This document shows, in pieces, positions 52,313-61,599 of a stretch of DNA of 62,292 nucleotides; position 1 is the first letter of the stretch, and each line of letters starts with the position of its first letter. Source of the stretch: an uncultured Afifella sp. (GTDB lineage Bacteria > Pseudomonadota > Alphaproteobacteria > Rhizobiales > Afifellaceae); NCBI GenBank assembly GCA_947259045.1, contig CAMYKZ010000007.1, positions 1-62,292 on the forward strand, read 5' to 3'. The notes below the pieces were generated by a model. The model made no database searches. It was not told the origin of the DNA and saw only the letters and a list, made by a program, of their open reading frames with translations. The position numbers and the translations under genes were made by a program.

Positions 52313-54823
52313 ATGAAATCCCAGGCCCGTGTTGTTGTTGTCGGCGGCGGCGTTGTCGGCGTATCCACGCTCTATCATCTCGCCAAAAAGGGCTGGTCGG
52401 ATGTCGTGCTGGTGGAGCGCAAGGAACTGACGTCGGGTTCCACATGGCACGCGGCGGGCCTGCTGCCGCTGTTCAATCTCAGTTATTCAGTTGGCCAGAT
52501 CCACAAATATTCCGTCCGGTTCTATCAGGAACTGGCGGAAGAGACCGGCATGGATACGGGCTTTCGCATGGTCTCCAACGTCCGGCTCGCGCGTACGAAA
52601 GACCGCTGGGACGAGTTCATGTATTATGCCGGCGTCGCCGATACGATCGGCGTTAATGTCCAATTGATGACGCCGGACGAGATCAAGGCGAAATGGCCCT
52701 ATGTCAATGTCGAGGGCCTGCTCGGCGCGATCCAGCATCCCGATGACGGCTACATCCAGCCCGCCGATCTGACCCAGGCACTGGCCCGCGGCGCGCGCGA
52801 CCGGGGCGCGGAAATCTACCGCAATACCAATGTCGTGGCGCTTGAACAGCAGCCCGACGACAGCTGGATCGTAAAGACCGACAAGGGCGACATCGCCTGC
52901 GAGCATGTCGTCACCGCCAGCGGCAACTTTGTCCGCAAGACCGGTGACATGGTCGGCCTCGATATCCCGGTCATTCCGGTCGAGCACCAGTATATCGTCA
53001 CCGAGGCTCATCCCGAGATCCGGAAATTCCGCGCCGAGGGCGGTGATGAACTCTGTGTGCTGCGCGAAGCCGATTCGTCCTGGTATATGCGCGAGGAGGC
53101 CGGCGGCCTGCTGCTTGGACCGTATGAAAAGGGCGCGCCGTGCTGTTATGTCGATGGCCCGGATCCGCAGTCTGAATATGAACTGTTCCAGGAGGATATC
53201 GACCGGCTGATGCCGCATATCGAGACGGCTATCGAACGGGTGCCTTATTTCGGCGAGGTCGGCATCAAGAAGACCTATAACGGCGCGATCGCCTATACGC
53301 CGGACGGTTCGCCGATCGTCGGGCCGGCCTGGGAGCGCAAGAACCTCTGGCTCAATGAAGGTCATTCCTTCGGCGTCACCGCTGCCGGCGGCGCCGGCTG
53401 GCAGTTGGCGGAATGGATCGTCGAGGGCGAACCGACCATTGACATGATGGGCGTCGATCCGCGCCGCTTCGGCCCCTATGCCGCGCGCGGTTATCTGAAG
53501 GAGAAGAACGAAGAAGCCTATGCCAACGTCTTCACCATGCATTATCCCGACGAGGAGCGTGCCGCCGCCCGGCCGCTGAAGGTCGCGCCGTGTTATTCGC
53601 GCATGGCCGATCTCGGCGCCGTCTTCGGTTCTGTCTATGGCTGGGAGCGGCCGAACTGGTTTGCGCCCGAAGGTTACGAAGTGCCGGCTGAGGAGCTCGA
53701 TGTCGACGATACGCTGACGGCGCACAATCACCCGCCCGCCGATCACACAGGCCGCATCCGCGAGCGCTGGTCATTCCGCCGTTCAAATTATTTCTCCTTT
53801 GTCGGCGAAGAAGTGAAAAACGTGCATGAAAATGTCGGTCTGCTCGACATGTCGGCTTTTGCCAAGATGGAAGTCAGCGGGCCGGGCGCCCGGGACTGGC
53901 TGGAGTCGATCCTGGCCAACCGCATCCCGAAAAAGCAGGGCCGAATTGCCCTGACCCATCTGTTGACCGGCCGCGGCGGCGTGCGGGCCGAATTCACCGT
54001 CTATGAATGGGCGCCGGGCCGGTTCTATCTGGTTTCCGCGGGCGCATTCGAGCGGCACGACCACGACATACTGGGCAAATTGCTGCCAGGCGACGGTTCC
54101 GTCACGTTGCAGCCGATCACGACACAATATGGCGTGCTGGTGCTGGCCGGGCCGAACAGCCGCAAGGTGCTGCAGAAACTGACCGATGCCGATCTTTCCA
54201 CCGAAGCCTTCCCGTGGCTGACCGGCAAGCGCATCAATGTCGGCCGCGCCGACGCCCATGCGCTCAGGGTCAATTTTGTCGGCGAACTGGGCTGGGAGCT
54301 GCATCATCCGATCGAGCAGCAGAACCGGATCTTCGATCTGGTGATGGATGCCGGCGCCGAATTCGGTATCAAGCCGTTCGGCATCAGGGCGATGGATTCC
54401 ATGCGACTTGAGAAGAGCTACCGCCTGATCCCGCGCGAACTGTCGATCGAATATTCCGCTTACGAATCCGGGCTTGACCGCTTCGTCCATCCCAACAAGG
54501 GGCAATTCCTTGGCCGCGACGCGCTGGTGGAATGGCACGCCAAGGGCGATGGCTGGGCCTTCGTGACGGCGGAAGTGCATGGCGTGAGGGATGCCGACGC
54601 CCGCGGTTCGGAAGCGATCTATGCCGGCGACGAACTTGTCGGACGTGCAACGTCGGGCGGTTATGGCTGGCGGATGGGCAAATCGCTGGTGCTGGCGATG
54701 GTGCGGCCGCAATTTGCTGAGCTGGGCAACGAGATGGAAATCGCCATCCTCGGCGATCGTTACAAGATGAGCGTGATCGAGGAATGCCCGTTTGACAGCA
54801 ACAATGAACGCCTCAGGGCGTAA
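52313..54823 (+). CDS. Dimethylglycine/sarcosine dehydrogenase-like FAD and folate enzyme
   Basis: An 836-residue enzyme. Residues 1-400 are a DAO FAD domain with GGGVVG (11-16) and H46 in STWHAAGLL, the residue carrying covalent FAD in dimethylglycine and sarcosine dehydrogenases. An FAO middle domain follows (about 385-440), then GCV_T and its C-terminal barrel (about 440-830), which bind THF and trap the released methyl carbon as methylene-THF. GGAGG precedes the ATG. Which N-methyl amine is used cannot be decided here. The adjacent folD supports a one-carbon role. Confidence 0.9.
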   Translation: MKSQARVVVVGGGVVGVSTLYHLAKKGWSDVVLVERKELTSGSTWHAAGLLPLFNLSYSVGQIHKYSVRFYQELAEETGMDTGFRMVSNVRLARTKDRWDEFMYYAGVADTIGVNVQLMTPDEIKAKWPYVNVEGLLGAIQHPDDGYIQPADLTQALARGARDRGAEIYRNTNVVALEQQPDDSWIVKTDKGDIACEHVVTASGNFVRKTGDMVGLDIPVIPVEHQYIVTEAHPEIRKFRAEGGDELCVLREADSSWYMREEAGGLLLGPYEKGAPCCYVDGPDPQSEYELFQEDIDRLMPHIETAIERVPYFGEVGIKKTYNGAIAYTPDGSPIVGPAWERKNLWLNEGHSFGVTAAGGAGWQLAEWIVEGEPTIDMMGVDPRRFGPYAARGYLKEKNEEAYANVFTMHYPDEERAAARPLKVAPCYSRMADLGAVFGSVYGWERPNWFAPEGYEVPAEELDVDDTLTAHNHPPADHTGRIRERWSFRRSNYFSFVGEEVKNVHENVGLLDMSAFAKMEVSGPGARDWLESILANRIPKKQGRIALTHLLTGRGGVRAEFTVYEWAPGRFYLVSAGAFERHDHDILGKLLPGDGSVTLQPITTQYGVLVLAGPNSRKVLQKLTDADLSTEAFPWLTGKRINVGRADAHALRVNFVGELGWELHHPIEQQNRIFDLVMDAGAEFGIKPFGIRAMDSMRLEKSYRLIPRELSIEYSAYESGLDRFVHPNKGQFLGRDALVEWHAKGDGWAFVTAEVHGVRDADARGSEAIYAGDELVGRATSGGYGWRMGKSLVLAMVRPQFAELGNEMEIAILGDRYKMSVIEECPFDSNNERLRA

Positions 54824-54892
54824 ATTACGATTGAATTGACATTGCATCCAGGCTGATTTCCAGCATTCTGCACCGGCAGAGGCGGGGGCAGC

Positions 54893-55813
54893 ATGATCTC
54901 GGTATTTTTCGATGCGGTTTTGCCGGTCGCGGCGCTGATCGGCGTCGGCTTTGCGTTTGCGCGCCTCGGCCTGTTCGACGAGACCATGGCAACGGCGGTC
55001 AACCGGTTCGTTTTCATGATCGCCGTGCCGGCGCTTTTGTTGCGGCTGATTTCAGGCGTTGATTTTGCCGTATTCGAATGGCGGCTTCTGTTCGGTTATC
55101 TGTTCGTTGAAATTGTCGTCTATGCCGCAGGTTTCGCTGTGGCGCGGCTGATCTACCACCGGCCGCCGCTGGAGAGCCTGATGATCGGCATGGCGGCGAC
55201 GTTTCCCAATCATGTGTTTTTCGCGTTGCCGATCGCCATCGCGCTTTATGGCGAAAACGCCGCGTTCCCGATCGTCGCCATCATCACCATGGACGCCGTC
55301 CTAATCCACAGCGGAACCCTGCTGATCCTTGATGCCGTTTCCGGGCGTGCAGGCGGCGCGTCGGTCACTGGTGTGCTGCGCAAGATGGCGCTCAACCCGC
55401 AGATCATGGCGATCGGCCTTGGTGTCGCCGTTGCGGCGTTGTCGGTGGATTTGCCGAAGGGGCTTGATGTCTTTCTGGCGTTTACCGGCAATGCGGCAGC
55501 TCCTGCGGCTCTTTTTGCGCTTGGCGTGATCCTCTCAAGCCAGCCGCCGCCGCAGCGGCCTTCCGTCGCCATCGTCATTTCCGCCATGAAACTGGGCCTG
55601 CAACCGCTGCTGGTCTGGCTGCTGGTTGTCGAACTGCTCAACGTGACGCCGGCCTGGGCCGACCCGGCGCTGCTGGTGGCCGCCGGTCCGGCCGGCGCAA
55701 TGCCCTTTGTGCTTTCACTGCAATACGGCGTCCCGGTGCGGATCATCGCCCGGGTGATCATGTGGACGACGATCGCGGCGCTTGCAACGGTCACGCTGGT
55801 CGCGTCGCTTTAG
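54893..55813 (+). CDS. AEC-family (auxin efflux carrier-like) permease
   Basis: A 306-residue membrane protein with about ten spans in two similar halves, as in AEC/membrane transport protein family members. The first half carries FPNHVFFALPIAIALYG and the second GPAGAMPFVLSLQYGV, the broken-helix regions of the family. Substrates are organic anions in characterised bacterial members; here unknown. Its stop overlaps that of the convergent next gene by four bases. Confidence 0.88.
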   Translation: MISVFFDAVLPVAALIGVGFAFARLGLFDETMATAVNRFVFMIAVPALLLRLISGVDFAVFEWRLLFGYLFVEIVVYAAGFAVARLIYHRPPLESLMIGMAATFPNHVFFALPIAIALYGENAAFPIVAIITMDAVLIHSGTLLILDAVSGRAGGASVTGVLRKMALNPQIMAIGLGVAVAALSVDLPKGLDVFLAFTGNAAAPAALFALGVILSSQPPPQRPSVAIVISAMKLGLQPLLVWLLVVELLNVTPAWADPALLVAAGPAGAMPFVLSLQYGVPVRIIARVIMWTTIAALATVTLVASL

Positions 55814-56262
55814 GTTTCGGCAGAGGAAGATTTTATCGCCGCATAAAGCAGCAACAGCAGGACCGGCCCTGCCAGCAGACCATCGTAAACGACAGCCTCG
55901 GCATACTGGAATTGCAGCCATATCGAACCGGCAAGTGTGATCAGGCAAACCGCCGCCAGAACGATATTCGATGCAAACAGGCAGATCAGATAGCAGCCAA
56001 GGTAAAGCCCCGTCAGGATCAGATAGATCTGAACCGCACCGTCAAAAAAGCTGAAAAACAGCGCAGAGCAGGCAAAACACAGAGCCAGCAGCAGCATGAT
56101 CCGTTTCAGCGCCACGGCTTTGACATCCATGTCCTGGTCTGAGATCAGTTTCGCGAAGTCCGGCTTCATCGCATCGATCGGATTGATGTCCGGATCCATC
56201 GAATAGGGCAGCAGCATCGAAAACTGCAGATCTTTCGAGATCGTCGAAAAGAGTGAGTTCAC
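55810..56262 (-). CDS. Small integral membrane protein of unknown function
   Basis: A 150-residue protein: a polar N-terminal half of about 55 residues (MDPDINPIDAMKPDFAKLISDQDM) and then four hydrophobic spans in pairs (IMLLLALCFACSALFFSFF, IYLILTGLYLGCYLICLF, IVLAAVCLITLAGSIWLQF, GLLAGPVLLLLLYAAI). The frame opens at 56322, but a GTG at 56262 has GGGAG eight bases before it and is the better start. No family recognised. Confidence 0.7.
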   Translation of the reverse strand: MNSLFSTISKDLQFSMLLPYSMDPDINPIDAMKPDFAKLISDQDMDVKAVALKRIMLLLALCFACSALFFSFFDGAVQIYLILTGLYLGCYLICLFASNIVLAAVCLITLAGSIWLQFQYAEAVVYDGLLAGPVLLLLLYAAIKSSSAET

Positions 56263-56395
56263 GTTCGAATCTCCCAGCTGACTGGAAGAAGAACAGCATA
56301 AGACAAGATTCACAACAGACATAAGCTGATCTTGTTATCGTACCGGGATCTGAATGTGATTGGACACGCAGCAGCATGCCGGTGACACTGCCGCC

Positions 56396-57223
56396 ATGGG
56401 CAGAATTCTGATCAAGCTGGCAAGCCTCTTTTGGGTCATCGGTATTTCTTCCGGCTCCGCCCGGTCGGAGCCGGTTCAGGTCGATCTGGAGCTGATCCTC
56501 GCCGTCGATGTCTCCTGGTCGATGGATTTCGACGAACAGAAGTTCCAGCGCGCCGGTTATGCTTCTGCAATGCGCGATCCGACCGTGATCGATGCAATCG
56601 TCGGCGGCGGCTGGGGGCGTATCGCGGTCACCTATGTGGAATGGGCCGGTTCCGGTCTGCAGACCATTATCGTGCCATGGACCCTGATCGACAGCGCCGA
56701 AAGTGCACACACTTTCGCCGGCCGCCTTTCCATATCGCGGATCGGACGGCTGCGCCGCACGTCGATTTCAAGCGTACTGGAATTTGCCGAGACCGATTTC
56801 GACCGCAACGCGTTTCAGGGCCTGCGCCGCGTTGTCGATGTATCCGGCGACGGCGCCAACAATCAGGGCAGGCCGGTGACGGTCATGCGCGACAGGCTGG
56901 TCGACAAGGGCATTGTCATCAACGGATTGCCGATCATGATCAAGGCCGGCAATCCCGGCGGTTATTTCGCTATTCCCAATCTCGATATCTATTACGAGGA
57001 TTGCGTCATCGGCGGCCCGGCTTCCTTCGTCATACCCGTCGATGACGTCAACCGGTTCGCCACCGCGATCCGCCAGAAGATGATCCTGGAAATTGCCGGG
57101 CGATCGCCGCCGGCGGTTCCGCGGATCGTGCCGGCGCAGATGACGCGGAAAGAGCCCCGTGTCGATTGCCTGATCGGGGAAAAGCTCTGGCGCCGCTGGC
57201 GCGAACAATATGACGAATGGTGA
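56396..57223 (+). CDS. DUF1194 protein with von Willebrand factor A fold
   Basis: About 275 residues with a signal peptide (IKLASLFWVIGISSGSARS) and a VWA-like domain. The metal-ion-dependent adhesion site reads LAVDVSWSMD and later DVSGDGANNQG, which matches DUF1194. Two cysteines (DCVIGG, DCLIGE) may pair in the periplasm. An ATG at 56360 opens the frame, but the ATG at 56396 gives the better signal peptide. Function unknown. Transcription is convergent with the anti-sigma gene. Confidence 0.85.
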   Translation: MGRILIKLASLFWVIGISSGSARSEPVQVDLELILAVDVSWSMDFDEQKFQRAGYASAMRDPTVIDAIVGGGWGRIAVTYVEWAGSGLQTIIVPWTLIDSAESAHTFAGRLSISRIGRLRRTSISSVLEFAETDFDRNAFQGLRRVVDVSGDGANNQGRPVTVMRDRLVDKGIVINGLPIMIKAGNPGGYFAIPNLDIYYEDCVIGGPASFVIPVDDVNRFATAIRQKMILEIAGRSPPAVPRIVPAQMTRKEPRVDCLIGEKLWRRWREQYDEW

Positions 57224-57256
57224 TGTGCAGGATTTGAGTATTACGTTGAGTCGGAA

Positions 57257-58060
57257 TCAGATTGCCTGTGAAGCGTCTTCAGCAATCGCTTTCAGATTGG
57301 TATTGCCGGCCGGGCCGACAACGACAAAAGACGAGCCGGCTTTTTTCCACGAGACCATTTCGATGTCGTTGAACTTCGACGTCTTGAACGTCACTGCGCC
57401 ATCGGCCGGTGTCGTGCTTGAAGTAAAACAAAGCGCGATGACCGCCCCCTGGCTGTCCCGGTACATCAGCTGCGCAACCGGTTTGCCCGCAGCGACGAGC
57501 ATGCGGGCACCCTCGAAAGTCAGGCCGCGTGATTGCAGGCTTGGAACCGCAAACGCCGTATTGGTTCTATTGCCGAGCCAGGATTCGATATGATCGACCT
57601 CATTGGGCTGGACTTCGACCAGATGGCGTTTTTCCGCTGCATAGACCCGGTGGTAATCGGCAATATCGTCCAGCCAGCCGGGTGCGGCGGCGACCACGGG
57701 CGCGGCCGAACCTCCGGCGCCGGCCTTGTAGCCGCCATATCCGGCAATGCCGGCCGCAATGCAGAGCACGATACCCGCCGCAACGGCCCTGGGCAACGAC
57801 CAGTAGCGGTCATTGTCCTGCGTCGCTGCCGGCTTCGCGCCCGGTTCCTGCGCGTTCATGATGGCGTGCGCCAGCGCCAGCGGAACCGGCGCTTCCAGGG
57901 CTGCGGCGAAATTTTCCCGTGCATGGGCGTCGGCCGCCAGCATGTCCTGCAGAATCTGCATGGCCGAGCTGTCTGACTGCAGCAGGATCTCCATGTCTGC
58001 CCGTTCGGCGTCACCCAGTTCGCCGTCGACATAAGCAGAGATCTTTTCTTCAATCGACAT
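57257..58060 (-). CDS. Membrane anti-sigma factor lacking the zinc motif
   Basis: A 267-residue protein. Residues 1-70 form an anti-sigma domain (IEEKISAYVDGELGDAERADMEILL), but the HxxxCxxC zinc ligands of ZAS proteins are absent. One span lies at about 91-110, followed by a 150-residue periplasmic sensor part with a single cysteine in ALCFTSSTTPADGAVTF. It should hold the adjacent sigma factor at the membrane until a signal arrives. The ATG lies two bases after the sigma stop, showing tight coupling. Confidence 0.85.
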   Translation of the reverse strand: MSIEEKISAYVDGELGDAERADMEILLQSDSSAMQILQDMLAADAHARENFAAALEAPVPLALAHAIMNAQEPGAKPAATQDNDRYWSLPRAVAAGIVLCIAAGIAGYGGYKAGAGGSAAPVVAAAPGWLDDIADYHRVYAAEKRHLVEVQPNEVDHIESWLGNRTNTAFAVPSLQSRGLTFEGARMLVAAGKPVAQLMYRDSQGAVIALCFTSSTTPADGAVTFKTSKFNDIEMVSWKKAGSSFVVVGPAGNTNLKAIAEDASQAI

Positions 58061-58062
58061 CG

Positions 58063-58587
58063 TCAAACCTGAACTGTCTCGGCGCTGAGTTCGGGCCGGT
58101 CGCGCAGCGATTGTGCAAGCTGCAGCCGTGCACGCGACAATCGGCTCATAACGGTTCCGACCGGAACATCGAGAATTTCGGCGGCCTCGCGGTATGAATG
58201 CTCTTCCACGCACACAAGCAGGGTGACGCTGCGCAGGCCGTCCGGCAAAGCGTATATCGCCTGGCCGATCTGGCTGGCATAAACCTGATCCTCTGCCTGC
58301 GGTGCGGAATTAATTTCCGTCATTCCTTCCGCATCGACCTGTCCCTGGCCAAGCCGGACCTTGCGTTTGCGCAACTCACTGAACCAGAGATTTCGCATCA
58401 TCGTGTAAACCCAACTGTCAAGCCTGGTTCCGTCCGTCCATTGATCAGACTTCAGGATTGCCCGTTCGCAAGCCATCTGCACCAGTTCATCCGCATCATC
58501 CGCATTACGCGTCAATGCGCAGGCGAACCGCCTGAGTTTCGGAAGAAGCTGTACGAGTTGCAGCTTGAATTGTTTCACGTCACTCAC
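58063..58587 (-). CDS. ECF RNA polymerase sigma factor
   Basis: A 174-residue sigma factor. Region 2 includes LRRFACALTRNADDADELVQMACERAI and LDSWVYTMMRNLWFSELRKR, and region 4 includes YREAAEILDVPVGTVMSRLSRARLQL. The GTG at 58587 is chosen because AGGAAG lies eight bases before it. The upstream ATG at 58629 would lie before the predicted -10 element and so outside the mRNA. It is co-encoded with its probable anti-sigma factor. Confidence 0.92.
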   Translation of the reverse strand: MSDVKQFKLQLVQLLPKLRRFACALTRNADDADELVQMACERAILKSDQWTDGTRLDSWVYTMMRNLWFSELRKRKVRLGQGQVDAEGMTEINSAPQAEDQVYASQIGQAIYALPDGLRSVTLLVCVEEHSYREAAEILDVPVGTVMSRLSRARLQLAQSLRDRPELSAETVQV

Positions 58588-58613
58588 GCAGACAGCTTCC
58601 TCAAGCTTACAGA

Positions 58614-58640
58614 TAACGCCCCGGATCAAGGGTTTATTCC
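58614..58640 (-). promoter_or_regulatory. Candidate ECF promoter, probably autoregulatory
   Basis: Minus strand GGAAT (58640-58636), 17-base spacer, CGTTA (58618-58614). This is close to the GGAAC-N16/17-CGTT form used by many ECF sigma factors. It is placed about 27 bases before the GTG start of the sigma gene, where a self-activating promoter would be. Confidence 0.55.
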
Positions 58641-58707
58641 GTGGGATTCATAATGTCGCATGATTTTCCAGGGAAGCGCAAATCGCCAGGATTGCAGCCT
58701 ATGTCGG

Positions 58708-59703
58708 TCATTCCAGCAGAGTATCGCGGCCCTGGCGCTCCTGTTGCGGCGAACGGCCATACAGTTCGCGGTAACATTTGGAAAAATGCGAGGCGGAAAC
58801 AAAGCCGCAGGCAACCGCCACTTCGACGATCGGCGCATCCGACTGAATCAGCAGATGCCGCGCCCGGTCGAGCCGGATTTCCAGATAATAGCGGGCCGGC
58901 GAGCGGCCGAGATTACGCCGGAACAGCCGTTCTATCTGACGCCTGGACAGGCCGGCATATTTGGCAATTTCGAGCAGCGAAAGCGGTTCGGGAATGTTCG
59001 CTTCCATCAATTCGATGATGAACAGCAATTTGGTGTTCTGCAGTCCCAGCCTGGCGCGCAGCGGCAGCCGCTGCCGGTCTTGCGGATTGCGCATCCGGTC
59101 CGTCAGGGCCTGTTCGCAGACCTGGGTAACGACATTATCGTCGAGGTCTTCGCCGATCATGTGCAGCATCATGTCGAGTGACGCGGTTCCGCCGGCGCAG
59201 GTGTAGGTATTGCCGTCAACTTCGAACAGATCGGCGTAAACTTCCGCTTCCGGAAATTTTTCCGCAAAAGCCGGCAATTGTTCCCAGTGGATGGCGCAGC
59301 GTTTGCCATCCAGAATGCCGGCGTCAGCCAGGATCCAGGCGCCGGTGCAAAGCGCCCCGACGGGCACTTTCTGCCGCTCAAGCGCGCAAATCCACGAATT
59401 CAGATTCTTGTCATGGAACCGCTCGACATTCATGCTGGCGCAGATAAAGACCAGATCCGGTTTTTCGCCGTGACGAACCCGGTCACGTTCTTCCTTGATC
59501 GACCCGTCGACCTGCAGATTTATGCCGTTTGACGCCAGTGCCGGTTCGCCATCCAGCGTCAGCAGGCGCCAGCGATAGAGCCTGCGGCCGATCATGCGAT
59601 TGGCAATGCGCAGCGGTTCGATGGCCGTCGCAAAAGACAGCATCGAAAAATTATCGATCATCACAAAGACAAAAGTCTTTTCCTGTGTCGTGATCTGATC
59701 CAT
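58708..59703 (-). CDS. GlxA-family AraC transcriptional regulator
   Basis: A 331-residue regulator. Residues 1-190 are a DJ-1/PfpI-like (class I glutamine amidotransferase-like) domain with the nucleophile-elbow cysteine in VGALCTGAWILADAG. Residues about 225-320 are an AraC/XylS double HTH (LSLLEIAKYAGLSRRQIERLFRRNLG; VEVAVACGFVSASHFSKCYRE). Members control arginine, carnitine or glycine-betaine use in other bacteria; the target here is unknown. GGGAGG precedes the ATG. Confidence 0.92.
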   Translation of the reverse strand: MDQITTQEKTFVFVMIDNFSMLSFATAIEPLRIANRMIGRRLYRWRLLTLDGEPALASNGINLQVDGSIKEERDRVRHGEKPDLVFICASMNVERFHDKNLNSWICALERQKVPVGALCTGAWILADAGILDGKRCAIHWEQLPAFAEKFPEAEVYADLFEVDGNTYTCAGGTASLDMMLHMIGEDLDDNVVTQVCEQALTDRMRNPQDRQRLPLRARLGLQNTKLLFIIELMEANIPEPLSLLEIAKYAGLSRRQIERLFRRNLGRSPARYYLEIRLDRARHLLIQSDAPIVEVAVACGFVSASHFSKCYRELYGRSPQQERQGRDTLLE

Positions 59704-59816
59704 TGGGCCCTCCCGAAAAAGGCCGAATTAAGGTGCGCCTGTCTACACCATACGCTGGCCGGCGTCAGTCTTTTTATGCGCTTGCTGAAACGACCTGTTT
59801 GACCTGCCGGCCTCGT

Positions 59817-61040
59817 TCAACCGCGTTCCGTTTCCGCCAGTATGCGTTTCACCCGGTGATCGGAATCGATCCGCGACACTGTCGGCAGGCCTGAGCCGAG
59901 CAAGGGTCTGAGATAGGTCAGGAACGCCTCCGATACGTCGGTTCCCGATGCCGCGATATATTCGTCGGGCATGATGCGCGTCTTGCCGGCGACATCTTCA
60001 AGCGGCGTCAGTTCGAAGCTGACGGCATAATCGCCGGTGCGGCGGATGGTGACGGACCCGTCGGTGTCGCCTGCGACGGCAAAACGAAGCGCATGCTCGC
60101 CGGCCTGGCGCGCTTCGCGCTGGTCGACATCGGAGATGCAGCCGGCAAAGGAGCGCTGCAGATATCCGAACGTATCGGCGCGCACCCGGGCGATGCCCAG
60201 ATTGACTTTCACCTGATTGGCCAGCATGTCCGCCAGCGCGCCGGTTCCCGACAGGAGCACGTTGCCGTGCGGATCGTATTCCGCCTGCCGGGCATGGGTG
60301 ACGAACGGTGTGCCGCTGCCGTCATGGATGCCCTCGGAAACGGCGATCACGCAGCGGCCAAGATGATCATGAACCCGTCTGACATCGGCCAGGAAGGCCT
60401 GCGCATCGAACGCCCGTTCCGGCAGGAAAATCAGATGCGGCCCGTCATCGGGCATATGCCGGCCGAAGCCTGCCGCCGCCGTCAGGAAACCGGCATGGCG
60501 GCCCATGACGATACCGATATAGACGCCGGGCAGCGAGCGGTTGTCGAGATCGGCGCCCATGAACGCCTGGGTGACGAACCGGGCCGCCGAACCGTAACCC
60601 GGCGTATGGTCGTTGCAGACCAGATCATTGTCGATGGTTTTCGGGATATGGATCGCCCGCATCTGATAATCTTCCGCCTTGGCCTGTTCCGATACGATGC
60701 GCACGACGTCGGAGGAATCATTGCCGCCGATATAAAGAAACCAGCGGATATTGTGGGCCTTCAGCGAGCGGAAGATCGCCTGGCAATAGGCATCATCCGG
60801 CTTGTCGCGGGTTGAACCGAGCGCGGAGGAGGGGGTTGCGGCCACCGCTTCCAGGGTGGCGACGCTTTCGTTGCTCAGATCGACAAAGGCTTCATCGACA
60901 ATGCCGCGCACGCCGTAAAGCGCGCCGTAGACGGCGTCGATCTGGTCATAATTGCGCGCTTCGAGCGCCGCGCCGGCCAGCGATTGATTTATGACGGCGG
61001 TCGGTCCGCCGCCCTGCGCAATCAGCACCTTGCCATTCAT
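59817..61040 (-). CDS. Phosphofructokinase, PPi-dependent type
   Basis: A 407-residue enzyme of the PfkA superfamily. GGGPTAVIN lies at 10-18 and the phosphoryl-donor loop is GGNDSSD (105-111), with Asp at 108 where ATP enzymes have Gly. The catalytic loop is PKTIDND (133-139), with Lys replacing the Gly of ATP enzymes. These two positions mark PPi-using PFKs. MGRHAGF contacts the sugar phosphate. It should phosphorylate fructose 6-phosphate reversibly with pyrophosphate. The ATG at 61040 begins at the conserved MNGKVLIAQGGG; ATGs further upstream only add a non-conserved tail. Confidence 0.88.
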   Translation of the reverse strand: MNGKVLIAQGGGPTAVINQSLAGAALEARNYDQIDAVYGALYGVRGIVDEAFVDLSNESVATLEAVAATPSSALGSTRDKPDDAYCQAIFRSLKAHNIRWFLYIGGNDSSDVVRIVSEQAKAEDYQMRAIHIPKTIDNDLVCNDHTPGYGSAARFVTQAFMGADLDNRSLPGVYIGIVMGRHAGFLTAAAGFGRHMPDDGPHLIFLPERAFDAQAFLADVRRVHDHLGRCVIAVSEGIHDGSGTPFVTHARQAEYDPHGNVLLSGTGALADMLANQVKVNLGIARVRADTFGYLQRSFAGCISDVDQREARQAGEHALRFAVAGDTDGSVTIRRTGDYAVSFELTPLEDVAGKTRIMPDEYIAASGTDVSEAFLTYLRPLLGSGLPTVSRIDSDHRVKRILAETERG

Positions 61041-61171
61041 GGTTTCGTCCTTCGTCGTCCTGGTCAGGATTTCTTTTGCCATGACGGAGAAAAAACCGCT
61101 AGCGTTCAGACTGTTCCGTGGCCCCGGCAACTGCTAGTTTCATTCATGACCGATAGGAAAGGAGTATGGAT

Positions 61172-61594
61172 ATGGTTTCCATGGCAATTTTTTTTGACAT
61201 CGGCGATACGCTGGTCAGTCAACGGCGCTGGCGCGATGGTGCACAGGAATGCCTGGGCGATCTTCGCGCCGAAGATGTGCAACTGGGCATCATTTCAAAT
61301 ACCGGATCGCTGAGCCGTGACGAACTGGCCGATTTTCTCCCGGCCGATTTTGATTTTGGCATTTTTGAAGATCCGCTGGTTCTGCTGTCATCGGAGGTGG
61401 GTATCGAAAAACCGGATCCGGAAATCTTTCTCAAAGCCGTCGAACGATCGGGCCAAAGTCCCAAGAGCTGTGTTTTTGTCGGCGAAGACCTTGCAGAATG
61501 CTGGGCGGCGCAATCGGTCGATATGAATGCCTTCCGGGTCAGTCATTTTCCCGATGACTTTAGGCTGATTACCGAATTACTGACAGGCGACTGA
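61172..61594 (+). CDS. HAD-superfamily hydrolase-like protein
   Basis: A 140-residue short HAD protein. Motif I is FFDIGDTLVS, with nucleophile D9 and Gly instead of the usual second Asp. Motif II is IISNTGS, the lysine is in GIEKPDPEIF, and motif IV is FVGEDLAECW. It is shorter than most HAD phosphatases because it lacks a cap insert. AGGAAAGGAG ends seven bases before the ATG at 61172, which is preferred over the one at 61166. Substrate unknown; it converges on the DMT gene. Confidence 0.8.
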   Translation: MVSMAIFFDIGDTLVSQRRWRDGAQECLGDLRAEDVQLGIISNTGSLSRDELADFLPADFDFGIFEDPLVLLSSEVGIEKPDPEIFLKAVERSGQSPKSCVFVGEDLAECWAAQSVDMNAFRVSHFPDDFRLITELLTGD

Positions 61595-61599
61595 GCCTG

